A DNA stretch of 37,942 bases. Origin: Acetobacteraceae bacterium (GTDB taxonomy: Bacteria > Pseudomonadota > Alphaproteobacteria > Acetobacterales > Acetobacteraceae). A program made the translations under genes and the position numbers. Below, piece after piece: positions 16,090 to 24,620 of the stretch. Every line of letters starts with the position of its first letter. The stretch's first letter is position 1. The notes under the pieces are model-generated. The model ran no database searches. It saw only the letters and a list, made by a program, of their open reading frames with translations, and was not told the DNA's origin. The stretch lies in NCBI GenBank assembly GCA_025352375.1, contig JANXTL010000189.1, positions 1 to 37,942 on the forward strand. The letters are read 5' to 3'.

Positions 16090-16692
16090 ATGTTCAAGTC
16101 GTTGTTCGCTGCCGCGCTGGCACTTTGCCTCGCTGGATCGGCTCTGGCGCAGACCGCTCCGACCGTCCGCATTCGCGGCACGGTTGCCGCGCTGTCCGGC
16201 CAAACGCTCACGGTCAACGGCCGCGACGGGCAGAAGGTGGAAATCGCCCTCGCCGACACCCTCACGGTCGTGACGGTGAAGAGGGTCGATCTGGCCTCCA
16301 TTGCCGCCGGCTCCTACATCGGCACCGCCACGCGCACGGGCGCCGATGGCAAACCCCAGGCGATAGAAGTGCTAGTGTTTCCCGAAGCGATGCGCGGCGC
16401 CGGGGAAGGGCACTACGCCTGGGACCTCGAACCCGGCAGCATGATGACCAACGGCAATATCGACGGCGTGACAGCGGCTGCCGTCGGGCGCGATCTGACC
16501 GTGTCCTACAAAGGCGAGAAAATCACCGTCCACGTCCCGGCGGACGTCCCCGTGGTGACCTTTGCCCCCGCCGAGAAGGCCGATCTTAAGGTGGGCGCCC
16601 CGGTGTTCCTGACCGCGACGAAGGCCGCCGACGGTCACATGACCGCCGCGCGCGTTACGGTCGGCAAGGACGGCGTCGCACCGCCAATGTAG
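16090..16692 (+). CDS. Secreted beta-rich protein (DUF5666-like)
   Basis: 200 aa. Residues 1-20 are a signal peptide ending in LAGSALAQ, with a cut after ALA. The mature part contains two or three OB-like beta units (RIRGTVAALSGQTLTVNGRDG, VTAAAVGRDLTVSYKGE) separated by FPEAMRGAGEGHYAWD. This layout matches DUF5666-type periplasmic proteins of unknown function. GGGAG lies 6 nt before the ATG. It is divergent from the arsC operon, 92 bp apart. No metal-binding cluster is apparent. Confidence 0.75.
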   Translation: MFKSLFAAALALCLAGSALAQTAPTVRIRGTVAALSGQTLTVNGRDGQKVEIALADTLTVVTVKRVDLASIAAGSYIGTATRTGADGKPQAIEVLVFPEAMRGAGEGHYAWDLEPGSMMTNGNIDGVTAAAVGRDLTVSYKGEKITVHVPADVPVVTFAPAEKADLKVGAPVFLTATKAADGHMTAARVTVGKDGVAPPM

Positions 16693-16721
16693 CCAGGCGG
16701 GCGATGTAGCCAAGCGGGGCG
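16687..16721. repeat. Short tandem duplication at a gene end
   Basis: A 17-18-bp unit beginning ATGTAGCCA is present twice in tandem (16687-16703 and 16704-16721) with two differences. The first copy contains the stop codon TAG of the preceding gene. It looks like a local slippage duplication without further meaning. Confidence 0.6.
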
Positions 16722-16763
16722 CACCGTCCGCATACTCTCCCGAAATAACGCGGGGGGAATCGG

Positions 16764-18122
16764 ATGCGGGTCGCGTGGGATAATTTGGCGGAACCAGCAG
16801 ATGGCGCGGTCGCCTCGTTAACGGGCTATGCGCTCGCCCTGGGGGCAGCGCGTTCCGTGTCGAACTTCCTCTTGGTGCCGGAACTGCAATGCTGTGCCGT
16901 CCACGCCCCAGCCGACCCGACGGGAGCGGTCGAGGTTTTCGCGGCGCTGCCGATCGCCGTGCGGGCCGGCATGCTGCGCCTGACCGGCCAGTGGCGGGTG
17001 CGCACCGACGATCCAACCGGCTGGCGCTATCAATTGCACGATGCCCGGCCCGCCGACCCGCCGGGCTGGCGGGGTGTCACAAGGCGCACCGCACTCATGA
17101 GCGGCCCGCTGATGTGCCTCGCTGTCGCGGCCCGCGCGGCCGGGCCATTGTCCCTGGGCGCCACGCCGACGATCGACATCCATTCGCACGCGGGTAATAT
17201 CGCCAGCGAGCGCCGCATTCGCGCCGGGGCCGATTTCTCGCCGATTGCCGCCCCGATGCGGCAGGGCGGCATGGCCGCGATCTGCCTGGCTATCGTGGCC
17301 GATAGCGCGACTCATCGCGTGATCGATGGTCGCATTCGGCCATTCCGGGACCCAGCGGGTGGAGAACTTTACAACTACGGTATGTTGGCGTTCGAGCGCG
17401 TCCACCAGGTCGTTAAATCGGAAGGGCTGCGTGTTGTCGCCACCGCCGCGGATCTCGCCGCCGCCACGTCCAGCACGCCGAGCGTGGTGATCTCGGCGGA
17501 AGGGGCGGATTTCCTGGAAGGGCGTTTGGACCGGTTGGATGAGGCATACCAGCGTTGGTCGCTGCGACACCTGCAACTGACCCATTACCGGGTGAACGAG
17601 CTAGGCGATATACAAACCGAACCGCCGGTGCATGGCGGCCTGACGGACTTCGGCGCGGAGGTCATCCGGCGCTGCAACCGCCTGGGAATCGTGGTCGACG
17701 TGGCGCACGGGACGCTCGATCTGGTGAAGCGTGCCGCGTCGGTTTCCACCAAGCCGCTGGTCCTGTCGCATACATCGTTGACCACGCGCCCCGGTCCGCA
17801 CAGCCGGCAGATTTCCCCCGAACACGCCATGGCCATTGCCGCGACCGGGGGCGTGATCGGCGTGTGGCCCGTGGTCGATATCTACCCGAACCCCCAGGCC
17901 ATGGCCGTCGGCATGGCTCGTTTGGCGGATGTCGTTGGGGTGGATCACGTCGGCCTCGGCACCGATCTGCGCGGGCTGGTCGGGGCGAGCGCGATCCGGG
18001 ATTACACCGATCTTCCGTTACTGGCGGCGGCGCTGTTGAACGTCGGATTCAGCCAGCAGGACGCCGGAAAGATCCTGGGCGGCAACTACGCGCGCGTGTT
18101 CGCCGCGAGTTTGGCGCTATAG
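16764..18122 (+). CDS. Membrane dipeptidase (peptidase M19) with N-terminal extension
   Basis: 452 aa from ATG 16764, preceded by GGGGGAA. Residues about 130-450 are an M19 (renal-dipeptidase-like) zinc peptidase: TIDIHSHAGN (H140, H142), Glu in VISAEGADFLEG, His in VDVAHGT and LSHTSL, and Asp in VGLGTDLRG. The usual first ligand motif HxD is HxH here. Residues 20-101 (RSVSNFLLVPELQCCAVHAP, then WRVRTDDPTGWRYQLHDA) resemble DUF3299. Between the two parts, residues 105-127 (VTRRTALMSGPLMCLAVAARA) look like a twin-arginine signal peptide. The sequence therefore reads like two genes joined in one frame. A TTG near 17034 is the only plausible later start. The 3' end overlaps the convergent antiporter gene by 6 bp. 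Confidence 0.82.
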   Translation: MRVAWDNLAEPADGAVASLTGYALALGAARSVSNFLLVPELQCCAVHAPADPTGAVEVFAALPIAVRAGMLRLTGQWRVRTDDPTGWRYQLHDARPADPPGWRGVTRRTALMSGPLMCLAVAARAAGPLSLGATPTIDIHSHAGNIASERRIRAGADFSPIAAPMRQGGMAAICLAIVADSATHRVIDGRIRPFRDPAGGELYNYGMLAFERVHQVVKSEGLRVVATAADLAAATSSTPSVVISAEGADFLEGRLDRLDEAYQRWSLRHLQLTHYRVNELGDIQTEPPVHGGLTDFGAEVIRRCNRLGIVVDVAHGTLDLVKRAASVSTKPLVLSHTSLTTRPGPHSRQISPEHAMAIAATGGVIGVWPVVDIYPNPQAMAVGMARLADVVGVDHVGLGTDLRGLVGASAIRDYTDLPLLAAALLNVGFSQQDAGKILGGNYARVFAASLAL

Positions 18123-19889
18123 CCGATCCCGCAAACGGCGCCGGCCCAGGGTTCGCACCGACGCATCCGGCGCCATCGCCTTGATACCGGCCTGCAACTC
18201 GGCGCGTTTCTCATGGATCGACGCGATGACGGGCCCCATCGGCACGCCGAGGTCCACCAGCAGGGCCTCCGAAAGTTGCAGGCTGGCCTCGATTGTCTCG
18301 GTCACCGCGTCGGACGCGCCAATGCGATACAAATGCGCCGCGTGGCCGGCGTCCCGTGCGCGGACGACGATCAGCAGGTCGGACCGCTCGGCTCGGGCGC
18401 CGACGACCAGCGCATCGGCCTCGGTGGGTTCGTCCAGCGTGACCACCAGCGCCTGCGCGGTGTCCAAATGGAGCCGGCGCAACAGTTCGATCTGGGTCAT
18501 GTCGCCATAATAGACGGGCCGGCCGCGCGCCCGCTCCTGCGCCACGCGGTCCGGGTCGCGGTCAATCGCGACATAGGCAACCTTGTGCACGTCCAGCATC
18601 GCCGCGACCATCTGCCCGACCCGCCCAAAGCCAGCAATGATCGCGCGCGGTTCGTTGCCGGACGTCTGCGGCGGCAACAGCGCCGGATCGATGGCCGGTG
18701 CCGGACCGAGACGCGGCGCGATCCAGTCGCCCAGCGTCGCCAGCAGCGGAATGGCAGCCATCGTCAAAGCCGTGACGAACAGCACGACGCCCGCGGTTTC
18801 CGGGTCCAGCAAATGGGCGCCCGCCGCCACGGACACGATGACGAAACCGAACTCCCCGCCGGGACCCAGCAACAGGCCGGTGCGCAGGCTGTGCGCCCAG
18901 CTCGGTCCGAACGCGCGTGCGCCCGGGACGATGATCAGCATTTTCAGTAGCACCGTGCCGCAGGACGCACCGATGACCAGGACCGGGTGCGCGCCAAGGG
19001 TGCGGATGTCGAGACTCATGCCGATGGAAATCAGGAACACACCCAGGAACAGGCCTTTGAACGGCTCGATCGTGACCTCGACCTGCCTTCGGTATTCGGT
19101 GCCTGCCAGCAGCAAGCCCCCGATCAGGGCACCCAGCGCCATCGACAGGCCGGCGGCGGCAGTGGCGAGGCCGCTCGCCATGACTACCAGCAGGCAAGCC
19201 GCGACGAACAAATCCGCGCTGCGGGTGCGGGCCACGCCGCGGAACAGCGGGCGCAATACCAGCCGGCCGACCGCGACAATCGCGACGACCGTTAGCAGCG
19301 CCTGGCCAATCGCTCGGGCGAAACCGGTTCCGCCGGTGGGGCCAAGCGCGCCGAGGGCAAACAGGATTGGCACGACGGCCAGATCCTGGAACAGCAGGAT
19401 AGCAAAGCTGGTTCGGCCGGTTGGGCTGTTGAGCTGCTTTTCCTCCGACAGCACCTGGATGGCGACGGCGGTGGAGGACATCGCGAACGCCAAGCCGATG
19501 ACCGCCGCGGTGGTGGGGGCGTAGCCGAGCACGATGGCAGCCCCAGTCAACACGCCGGCACTCAGTATGACCTGCACGGTGCCGAGGCCGAACACCAGCC
19601 GGCGCATGAGCCACAAGCGCTCGAACGACAGCTCCAGCCCGATCATGAACAGAAGCAGTACGACGCCAAGATGCGCGATCGGCTCGATCGACTCCCGGTC
19701 GGCTATGGTTATGACCGATAGAAAGGGCAGGCGCGTCGCCAGCGAGGCCAGGCCGAACGGCCCAACCACGATGCCGACGAGCATGAAGCCGAGCACCGGG
19801 CTGAGGCGGAGGCGGTGGAACAGAGGAATGACGACGCCGGCGGCGCCGAGAACGATCAAGGCTACTTTGTAGAGGGAGGTGTCTTCCAT
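18117..19889 (-). CDS. Kef-type monovalent cation:proton antiporter (CPA2) with TrkA-N domain
   Basis: 590 aa. The N-terminal about 385 residues hold 11-12 membrane helices of the Na+/H+ exchanger fold: LSPVLGFMLVGIVVGP, HLGVVLLLFMIGLELS and the LLFQDLAVVPIL segment with its conserved Gln-Asp. The C-terminal cytoplasmic part is an RCK/TrkA-N Rossmann domain with AIIAGFGRVGQMVA and the Asp-ending strand YVAIDRD. The architecture matches KefB/KefC. Such proteins exchange K+ for H+ and are often gated by nucleotide or glutathione adducts. No kefF/kefG-type partner is adjacent. ATG GAA GAC at 19889 is the only sensible start. Confidence 0.93.
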   Translation of the reverse strand: MEDTSLYKVALIVLGAAGVVIPLFHRLRLSPVLGFMLVGIVVGPFGLASLATRLPFLSVITIADRESIEPIAHLGVVLLLFMIGLELSFERLWLMRRLVFGLGTVQVILSAGVLTGAAIVLGYAPTTAAVIGLAFAMSSTAVAIQVLSEEKQLNSPTGRTSFAILLFQDLAVVPILFALGALGPTGGTGFARAIGQALLTVVAIVAVGRLVLRPLFRGVARTRSADLFVAACLLVVMASGLATAAAGLSMALGALIGGLLLAGTEYRRQVEVTIEPFKGLFLGVFLISIGMSLDIRTLGAHPVLVIGASCGTVLLKMLIIVPGARAFGPSWAHSLRTGLLLGPGGEFGFVIVSVAAGAHLLDPETAGVVLFVTALTMAAIPLLATLGDWIAPRLGPAPAIDPALLPPQTSGNEPRAIIAGFGRVGQMVAAMLDVHKVAYVAIDRDPDRVAQERARGRPVYYGDMTQIELLRRLHLDTAQALVVTLDEPTEADALVVGARAERSDLLIVVRARDAGHAAHLYRIGASDAVTETIEASLQLSEALLVDLGVPMGPVIASIHEKRAELQAGIKAMAPDASVRTLGRRRLRDRL

Positions 19890-19942
19890 CGGCCCTGATT
19901 AGCAGGTTCGCCGGGTTTCGCCCAGGCGAACCGCTGGGTCGA

Positions 19943-20995
19943 TCAGGAGAGGCCGAGCTTGTCGGCGATGCCGTAGCCCTTCGCGAGGTCGCGGACCTTG
20001 TTCCAGGTGGCGTCTTCGACCGGAATGCCGTTCTTGCGGCGATCCTGTTCCTTCCGGTACTCGACCTCGCCGGGGTAGTATACTTCCGTGAAACCCTCGG
20101 CCTTCGGGGTGTCCTTTAAGTACATGGCGAAGTCGGTGACTTCCTTCTTGAAGGTTTCCAGCGAACGGAACGCGTTCACATTGAACACCGCCATGAAGCA
20201 GCCGTCGTTGTGCCGCCCAGTCGGTTCGACGCCGAAGCCGAGGCCGGTCAGCAGGCCGGACAGGATTTCGACGATCACGGCGAGGCCGGTGCCCTTATAA
20301 CCCTCGGTCCCGCCGAGCGGCAGGAGCGCACCGCCGGCTTTCAGGACGCGCGGGTCCGTGGAGGGCTTGCCGTCCTTGTCGATCAGCCAGCCTTTGGGCA
20401 CCTGCTCCCCGCGCGCGGTGGCGACGTTTATTTTCCCCGCGGCGGCGGCGGAGGTCGCCATGTCGAACACCAGCGGGCCGTCCAGGTTGGATGGGATGGC
20501 AAAGCACATCGGGTTGGTGCCGAGCCGCGCTTCCCTGCCGCCGTAGGGCGCGACGCCCTTGGGGCTGCGGCCGGAGTCGGCGGTGATCATCGCGATCATG
20601 CCCTCGGCCGAGGCCATGAGCGGGTAGCTGGCAAGGCGTCCGATATGGCTCTGGCGGAACACCGTCGTTGCCGCGACGTTCTGCGTCTTCGCTTTTTCGA
20701 TGGTGTATTTCATCGCGCGATCGGTGACCGCATAACCAAATCCCCAGTTGCCGTCGACGACCGTGGTGGTGGCGGTTTCTTGGGTGATGACCCAGGGAGC
20801 TTTCGGCACGATGTGGCCGGCTTTGATACGTTCGATGTATTGCGGGATCAGGATGATGCCGTGGGAGTCGTGACCGACCAAGTTTGCGCCAATATTGTAC
20901 TTGGCAACGGTTGTGGCCTCCTGCTCCGATGCGCCGGCCGCGATCAGCAGGCCTTTGGCGATTTCCATCAGTTGTTCGGCGGTTACGTTGGGCAT
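19943..20995 (-). CDS. Ldh family (malate/L-lactate/ureidoglycolate-type) oxidoreductase
   Basis: 350 aa. The type-2 malate/lactate dehydrogenase fold shows GHDSHGIILIPQY, with the conserved catalytic His, plus FRQSHIGRLASYP, APYGGREARLGTNP and a Ser/Ala-rich turn MATSAAAAGKI. These NAD(P)H enzymes reduce 2-oxo acids or cyclic imines; the precise substrate cannot be told. AAGGAA precedes the ATG at 20995 by 6 nt. It stands alone on the minus strand, 85 bp from the divergent flavin monooxygenase gene. Confidence 0.9.
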   Translation of the reverse strand: MPNVTAEQLMEIAKGLLIAAGASEQEATTVAKYNIGANLVGHDSHGIILIPQYIERIKAGHIVPKAPWVITQETATTTVVDGNWGFGYAVTDRAMKYTIEKAKTQNVAATTVFRQSHIGRLASYPLMASAEGMIAMITADSGRSPKGVAPYGGREARLGTNPMCFAIPSNLDGPLVFDMATSAAAAGKINVATARGEQVPKGWLIDKDGKPSTDPRVLKAGGALLPLGGTEGYKGTGLAVIVEILSGLLTGLGFGVEPTGRHNDGCFMAVFNVNAFRSLETFKKEVTDFAMYLKDTPKAEGFTEVYYPGEVEYRKEQDRRKNGIPVEDATWNKVRDLAKGYGIADKLGLS

Positions 20996-21080
20996 TTGCG
21001 GTTCCTTCAGCTGTTGGACGCGACGCTACGCCAGGCGCCGAGGTTGGCCAAGCCCCGGGCCGGTGGGGTAGGGTTTCGGG

Positions 21081-22283
21081 ATGGAGGCTGTTGAAACCCT
21101 GATTATCGGCGGCGGGCAGGCCGGCCTGACCATGAGCCAAGCGCTGTCCAAGCACGGCCGGCCGCATCTGGTGCTGGAGCGGGGGCGGGTGGCCGAACGC
21201 TGGCGGTCGGAGCGATGGGACGGCCTGCATTTCCAGACGCCGAACGCCCTGGTGCGGCTGCCGGATTTTCCGCTTCCTGCCGACCATCCGAATGGTTACG
21301 CGACGGGGGCCAAGATCGCGGCGTATTTGGACGCGTACGCGACGTTCATCGAGGCGCCGGTTCGATGTGGGGTTTCGGTGACGGCGTTACGGCGCGGGTT
21401 CGTTGCCGAGACGTCGGCCGGTGAATTCCGGGCGCGGAATGTGGTCGTCGCGACGGGACCGTTTCAGCGGCCGATTGTTCCGCCGTTATTGCCGGAGACG
21501 CCCGGTATTTTGCAGTTGCATGCCAGTGCATACAAATCGCCCGGGCGGCTACCGGAGGGGGCGGTGCTCGTGATCGGGGCAGGGGCGTCAGGTGCGCAGA
21601 TCGCCGATGAGCTGATGCGGGCGGGCAGGCGGGTGTATTTCTCGGTCGGCAAGCATAAGCGCGCGCCGCGGCGGTATCGTGGGCAAGACCACGTCTGGTG
21701 GTGGATCGAAACGGGCATGGACCAGACCCCGCCGGAGCGACGTCCGGCCGACCGCTCGCCGATCGTCCACACTGGGGCGTATGGCGGCTACACCATGGAT
21801 TTCCGGGATTTCGCCCGCCAGGGGATGGTGCTGCTGGGGCGGGCGGAGGCGGCGGTCGATGGCGTGATGGGTTTCGCGCCCGATCTGCTGGACAATTTGG
21901 CGCATGGGGACGCGGGATACTTGGGGTTCTTGGATTTCGTGGACGCGCATATCGCTTCGCACGGCCTGTCCTTCCCCGAAGACCCAGACGCTCGGGTTAT
22001 CTCCCCGACACCGGCTGCTTTGGCGGAGCCAATCCGGTCGTTGGATTTGCACGTGGAGGGGATCGCGACGGTGATCTGGGCGACGGGGTACGGGATGGAT
22101 TTCGGGTGGATCGATCTGCCGGTCTTGGATGCGCGCGGGATGCCGGTGCACCGGTTAGGTGCGACCGACGTGCCCGGGCTGTATTTCCTGGGGCTGCCGT
22201 TCTTGTCGAAGTTGAGCTCAGCGTTTCTGTTTGGAGTGGGCGACGACGCGGAGCGGCTGGCGGGGGTGATTGCTTGCACCTGA
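21081..22283 (+). CDS. FAD-dependent monooxygenase / putative flavoprotein (FMO-like)
   Basis: 400 aa. The first Rossmann motif binding FAD is LIIGGGQAGLTMS, and the second for NADPH is VLVIGAGASGAQIADEL (about 155-171). ATGPFQRPIVP and WATGYGMDFGW are the two ATG-type linkers of flavin monooxygenases, and LYFLGLPFLSKLSSAFLFG near the C-terminus is typical of the soluble group. The fingerprint FxGxxxHxxx(Y/F) of Baeyer-Villiger enzymes is reduced to LQLHASAYKSP. Substrate unknown. The gene is monocistronic and ends 47 bp before the FitAB-like pair. Confidence 0.88.
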   Translation: MEAVETLIIGGGQAGLTMSQALSKHGRPHLVLERGRVAERWRSERWDGLHFQTPNALVRLPDFPLPADHPNGYATGAKIAAYLDAYATFIEAPVRCGVSVTALRRGFVAETSAGEFRARNVVVATGPFQRPIVPPLLPETPGILQLHASAYKSPGRLPEGAVLVIGAGASGAQIADELMRAGRRVYFSVGKHKRAPRRYRGQDHVWWWIETGMDQTPPERRPADRSPIVHTGAYGGYTMDFRDFARQGMVLLGRAEAAVDGVMGFAPDLLDNLAHGDAGYLGFLDFVDAHIASHGLSFPEDPDARVISPTPAALAEPIRSLDLHVEGIATVIWATGYGMDFGWIDLPVLDARGMPVHRLGATDVPGLYFLGLPFLSKLSSAFLFGVGDDAERLAGVIACT

Positions 22284-22289
22284 TACGCG

Positions 22290-22315
22290 TCATTGCTATC
22301 ATTTGCTAGCAATGA
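22290..22315. promoter_or_regulatory. Operator-like inverted repeat upstream of fitAB-like genes
   Basis: TCATTGCTA (22290-22298) and TAGCAATGA (22307-22315) are perfect 9-bp arms around an 8-bp spacer, 16 bp before the antitoxin ATG. TTGCTT (22270-22275) and TGCTAT (22294-22299) with 18 bp between them could be a promoter whose -10 lies inside the dyad. Ribbon-helix-helix antitoxins repress their own operons at such sites, so autoregulation is likely but inferred. Confidence 0.6.
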
Positions 22316-22330
22316 TGGTCTAGGTGTGCG

Positions 22331-22615
22331 ATGCCCAGCCTGCTGATCCGAAACGTCGATGAAGGATTGCGCGCCCGCCTCAAGGCCCGAGCGGCTGCAC
22401 ATCGGTGTTCGCTTGAAGAGGAGGTGCGAGAGACTCTGCGAGCCGCGGTCGCCCGCGAGGAGGCTCCGCCGCGAGAGCGGTTCGGCGATCTTGCGCAACG
22501 GTTGTTCGGCACCCTGGGCGGTACCGATCTCGATCTTCCGCCGCGCAGTTCCGAACCGGATCGTGCACTGCCCGATTTCTCGGGGCCGGAATACGATCCG
22601 CCGGGCTGGCGATGA
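22331..22615 (+). CDS. FitA-like ribbon-helix-helix antitoxin
   Basis: 94 aa. Residues 1-45 form an Arc/FitA-type ribbon-helix-helix: strand SLLIRNVDE, helix GLRARLKARAAAHRCS, then LEEEVRETLRAAV. The C-terminal half (FGDLAQRLFGTLGG, PDFSGPEYDPPGW) is the typical extended toxin-neutralising tail. The stop overlaps the toxin ATG (ATGA, 22612-22615). The dyad at 22290-22315 lies immediately upstream. Together these show a type II toxin-antitoxin module. Confidence 0.88.
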   Translation: MPSLLIRNVDEGLRARLKARAAAHRCSLEEEVRETLRAAVAREEAPPRERFGDLAQRLFGTLGGTDLDLPPRSSEPDRALPDFSGPEYDPPGWR

Positions 22616-23037
22616 TCCTCCTCGACACCAATGTCATCTCCGAGGTTACGAAGATCGGTGCGAACCAAGTGGTTCTTTCTTACGTCAACGGTTTGGCGCC
22701 GGAGACGATTTTTACGGCGGCGATATGCGAGGCTGAGATACGTTATGGCCTGCTGCTTCTTCCCGCTGGACGCAGGCGGGAATTATTGATCGCGCAAATG
22801 GCTGCGTTTTTCGACATTGCCCTCCGCGATCAGGTGCTGCGCTTCGATCGGGCATGCGCGGCGCTCTATGGCGAGATTCGGTCGGCGCGGGAGGCTGCCG
22901 GACGCCCAATATCGGCGGCGGACGCGATGATCGCGGCGACGGCGCGGGCTTATGGGGCCACTTTTATCGCGACCCGAAATACGCGGGACTTTGAGTTATG
23001 CGGCGTGGGGTTGGTCGACCCCTGGCGGGCGGCGTGA
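22612..23037 (+). CDS. PIN-domain ribonuclease toxin, FitB/VapC-like
   Basis: 141 aa PIN domain. The acidic residues expected for Mg-dependent RNase activity are present: D5 in LLDTNVISE, E42 in EAEIRYG, D104 in ISAADAMIA and D126 in ATRNTRDF. Length and motif spacing match FitB/VapC toxins. It is coupled to its antitoxin through ATGA. All catalytic positions look intact, so the module may be active. It ends 11 bp before the first 118-bp repeat. Confidence 0.9.
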   Translation: MILLDTNVISEVTKIGANQVVLSYVNGLAPETIFTAAICEAEIRYGLLLLPAGRRRELLIAQMAAFFDIALRDQVLRFDRACAALYGEIRSAREAAGRPISAADAMIAATARAYGATFIATRNTRDFELCGVGLVDPWRAA

Positions 23038-23048
23038 GTTAGTTGGGC

Positions 23049-23166
23049 TAGAGCGTGATCGCCTGAGGTTGACTTCAACCTCGGGCGTGAATCACCCTCT
23101 CAAACAAAGGCTTAGACCATGATCGAACGCCGAGATCGCGTGCAACCTCAAACGATCATGGTCTAG
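23049..23166 (+). repeat. 118-bp dispersed repeat, copy 1
   Basis: Begins TAGAGCGTGATCGCC and ends CGATCATGGTCTAG. It is identical over 118 bp to copy 3 (30217-30334) and differs at two positions from copy 2 (26343-26460). The first half folds as GAGGTTGA-CT-TCAACCTC, extended by GCC/GGC and GTGAT/ATCAC. The second half is bounded by the perfect 13-bp pair TAGACCATGATCG / CGATCATGGTCTA. The extreme ends (CTAGAGCGTGATCG and CTAGACCATGATCG on the other strand) match at 12 of 14 positions. It has no coding capacity. It lies between the convergent toxin and pntB genes. Confidence 0.9.
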
Positions 23167-23201
23167 CGGCATTCCTTAGGCTTGACGCAGACGAACTCTG
23201 A

Positions 23202-24611
23202 TCAATGCCCCAACGCCTGCACGATCTCTTCCGTCATCTTCTTCGCATCCCCAAACAGCATCATCGTATTAGGACGGAAAAACAGCTCGTTATCCACGCC
23301 CGCGTACCCCGAAGCCATCGACCGTTTCACGAATAGCACGGTCGCCGCCTTCTCCACGTCCAGGATCGGCATCCCGTAAATCGCCGAGGTTTTATCGGTT
23401 TTCGCCGCCGGATTGGTAACGTCGTTCGCGCCGATCACGTAGACCACGTCGGCGGTGGAGAATTCGTTGTTGATTTCCTCCAATTCGAACACTTCGTCGT
23501 ACGGCACGTTGGCCTCGGCCAGCAGCACGTTCATGTGCCCCGGCATGCGGCCCGCCACCGGATGGATAGCGTACTTCACCACCACGCCTTCTTTCTTCAG
23601 GGTGTCCGCCATCTCCCGCAGCGCGTGCTGCGCCTGCGCTACGGCCATGCCGTAACCCGGAACGATAATCACCTTGGAGGCGTTCTTCATGATGAACGCC
23701 GCGTCCTCGGCGTTGCCGCTTTTCACATGGCGGTCGCCCGTCGGGCCGCCAGCAGCCGCCGCGCCGCCGGTATCGGTGCCAAACCCGCCCAGCAGCACAT
23801 TGAAAATACTACGGTTCATGCCTTTGCACATGATGTACGACAGGATCGCGCCCGAAGCCCCCACCAGCGACCCGGTGATGATCAGCGCCAGGTTCTGAAT
23901 GGTGAAGCCGATGCCCGCCGCCGCCCAGCCGGAGTAGCTGTTCAGCATCGACACCACGACCGGCATGTCCGCCCCGCCGATCGGCACGATGATCAGGAAG
24001 CCCAGGGCCAGCGCCACCAGCGCGACCAGCCAGAACAGGATTTGGTTCCCACCGGAAAGCACGAACAGCACCACCAGCACCGCCAGCAGGATGCCCAGCC
24101 CCAGGTTCAGCTTATGCTGACCGGGGAACAGCAGCGGCGCCCCCGGCATCAATGCCTGCAATTTGGCGAAGGCGATCAGCGAGCCGGTGAAGGTGATCGC
24201 ACCGATCGCCAGACCCAGCGACATCTCCACCAGGCTCTGGGCATGAATATGGCCGGGGGTGCCGATATTGAACGCTTCGGGCGCATTTAGTGCCGCCGCG
24301 GCCACGAACACCGCCGCCAAGCCGACCAGCGAATGGAACCCGGCGACCAGCTGCGGCAGTGCCGTCATCTGAATGCGCAGCGCCAGTGCGGTGCCGATGC
24401 CGCCGCCAATGACAATGCCGAGCGTGATCAGGCCGAAACCCCAGCCGCCCATGCCGTGGTGCAGCAGCGTGGCGACAACGGCGATACCCATGCCGATCAT
24501 GCCAAAGCGGTTGCCCTGGCGGGATGTCACGGGCGACGATAATCCGCGCAGTGCCAGAATGAACAGGACGGCGGCGACGAGATACGCGAGCGAGGTGAGG
24601 CTGGCCGACAT
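23202..24611 (-). CDS. pntB: NAD(P) transhydrogenase subunit beta (PntB)
   Basis: 469 aa. The N-terminal about 270 residues hold eight to nine membrane helices forming the proton channel (LAYLVAAVLFILALRGLSSP, ALALRIQMTALPQLVAGFHSLVGLAAV). The C-terminal domain III binds NADP(H): VIIVPGYGMAVAQAQHA, YAIHPVAGRMPGHMNVLLAEA, YVIGANDVTNPAA, and the ending KRSMASGYAGVDNELFF. Length suits PntB. AGGAG precedes its ATG by 6 nt. It is the last gene of the three-gene pnt operon that couples hydride transfer from NADH to NADP+ with the proton gradient. Confidence 0.97.
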   Translation of the reverse strand: MSASLTSLAYLVAAVLFILALRGLSSPVTSRQGNRFGMIGMGIAVVATLLHHGMGGWGFGLITLGIVIGGGIGTALALRIQMTALPQLVAGFHSLVGLAAVFVAAAALNAPEAFNIGTPGHIHAQSLVEMSLGLAIGAITFTGSLIAFAKLQALMPGAPLLFPGQHKLNLGLGILLAVLVVLFVLSGGNQILFWLVALVALALGFLIIVPIGGADMPVVVSMLNSYSGWAAAGIGFTIQNLALIITGSLVGASGAILSYIMCKGMNRSIFNVLLGGFGTDTGGAAAAGGPTGDRHVKSGNAEDAAFIMKNASKVIIVPGYGMAVAQAQHALREMADTLKKEGVVVKYAIHPVAGRMPGHMNVLLAEANVPYDEVFELEEINNEFSTADVVYVIGANDVTNPAAKTDKTSAIYGMPILDVEKAATVLFVKRSMASGYAGVDNELFFRPNTMMLFGDAKKMTEEIVQALGH

Positions 24612-24620
24612 GGTGCTCTC

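Noticed and set aside
16687-16721. 17-bp tandem duplication as a regulatory element
   Set aside because: It straddles a stop codon, is imperfect and shows no symmetry.
23049-23166. 118-bp repeat as a tRNA-like or small coding gene
   Set aside because: No cloverleaf or open frame; the two dyads explain its structure better.
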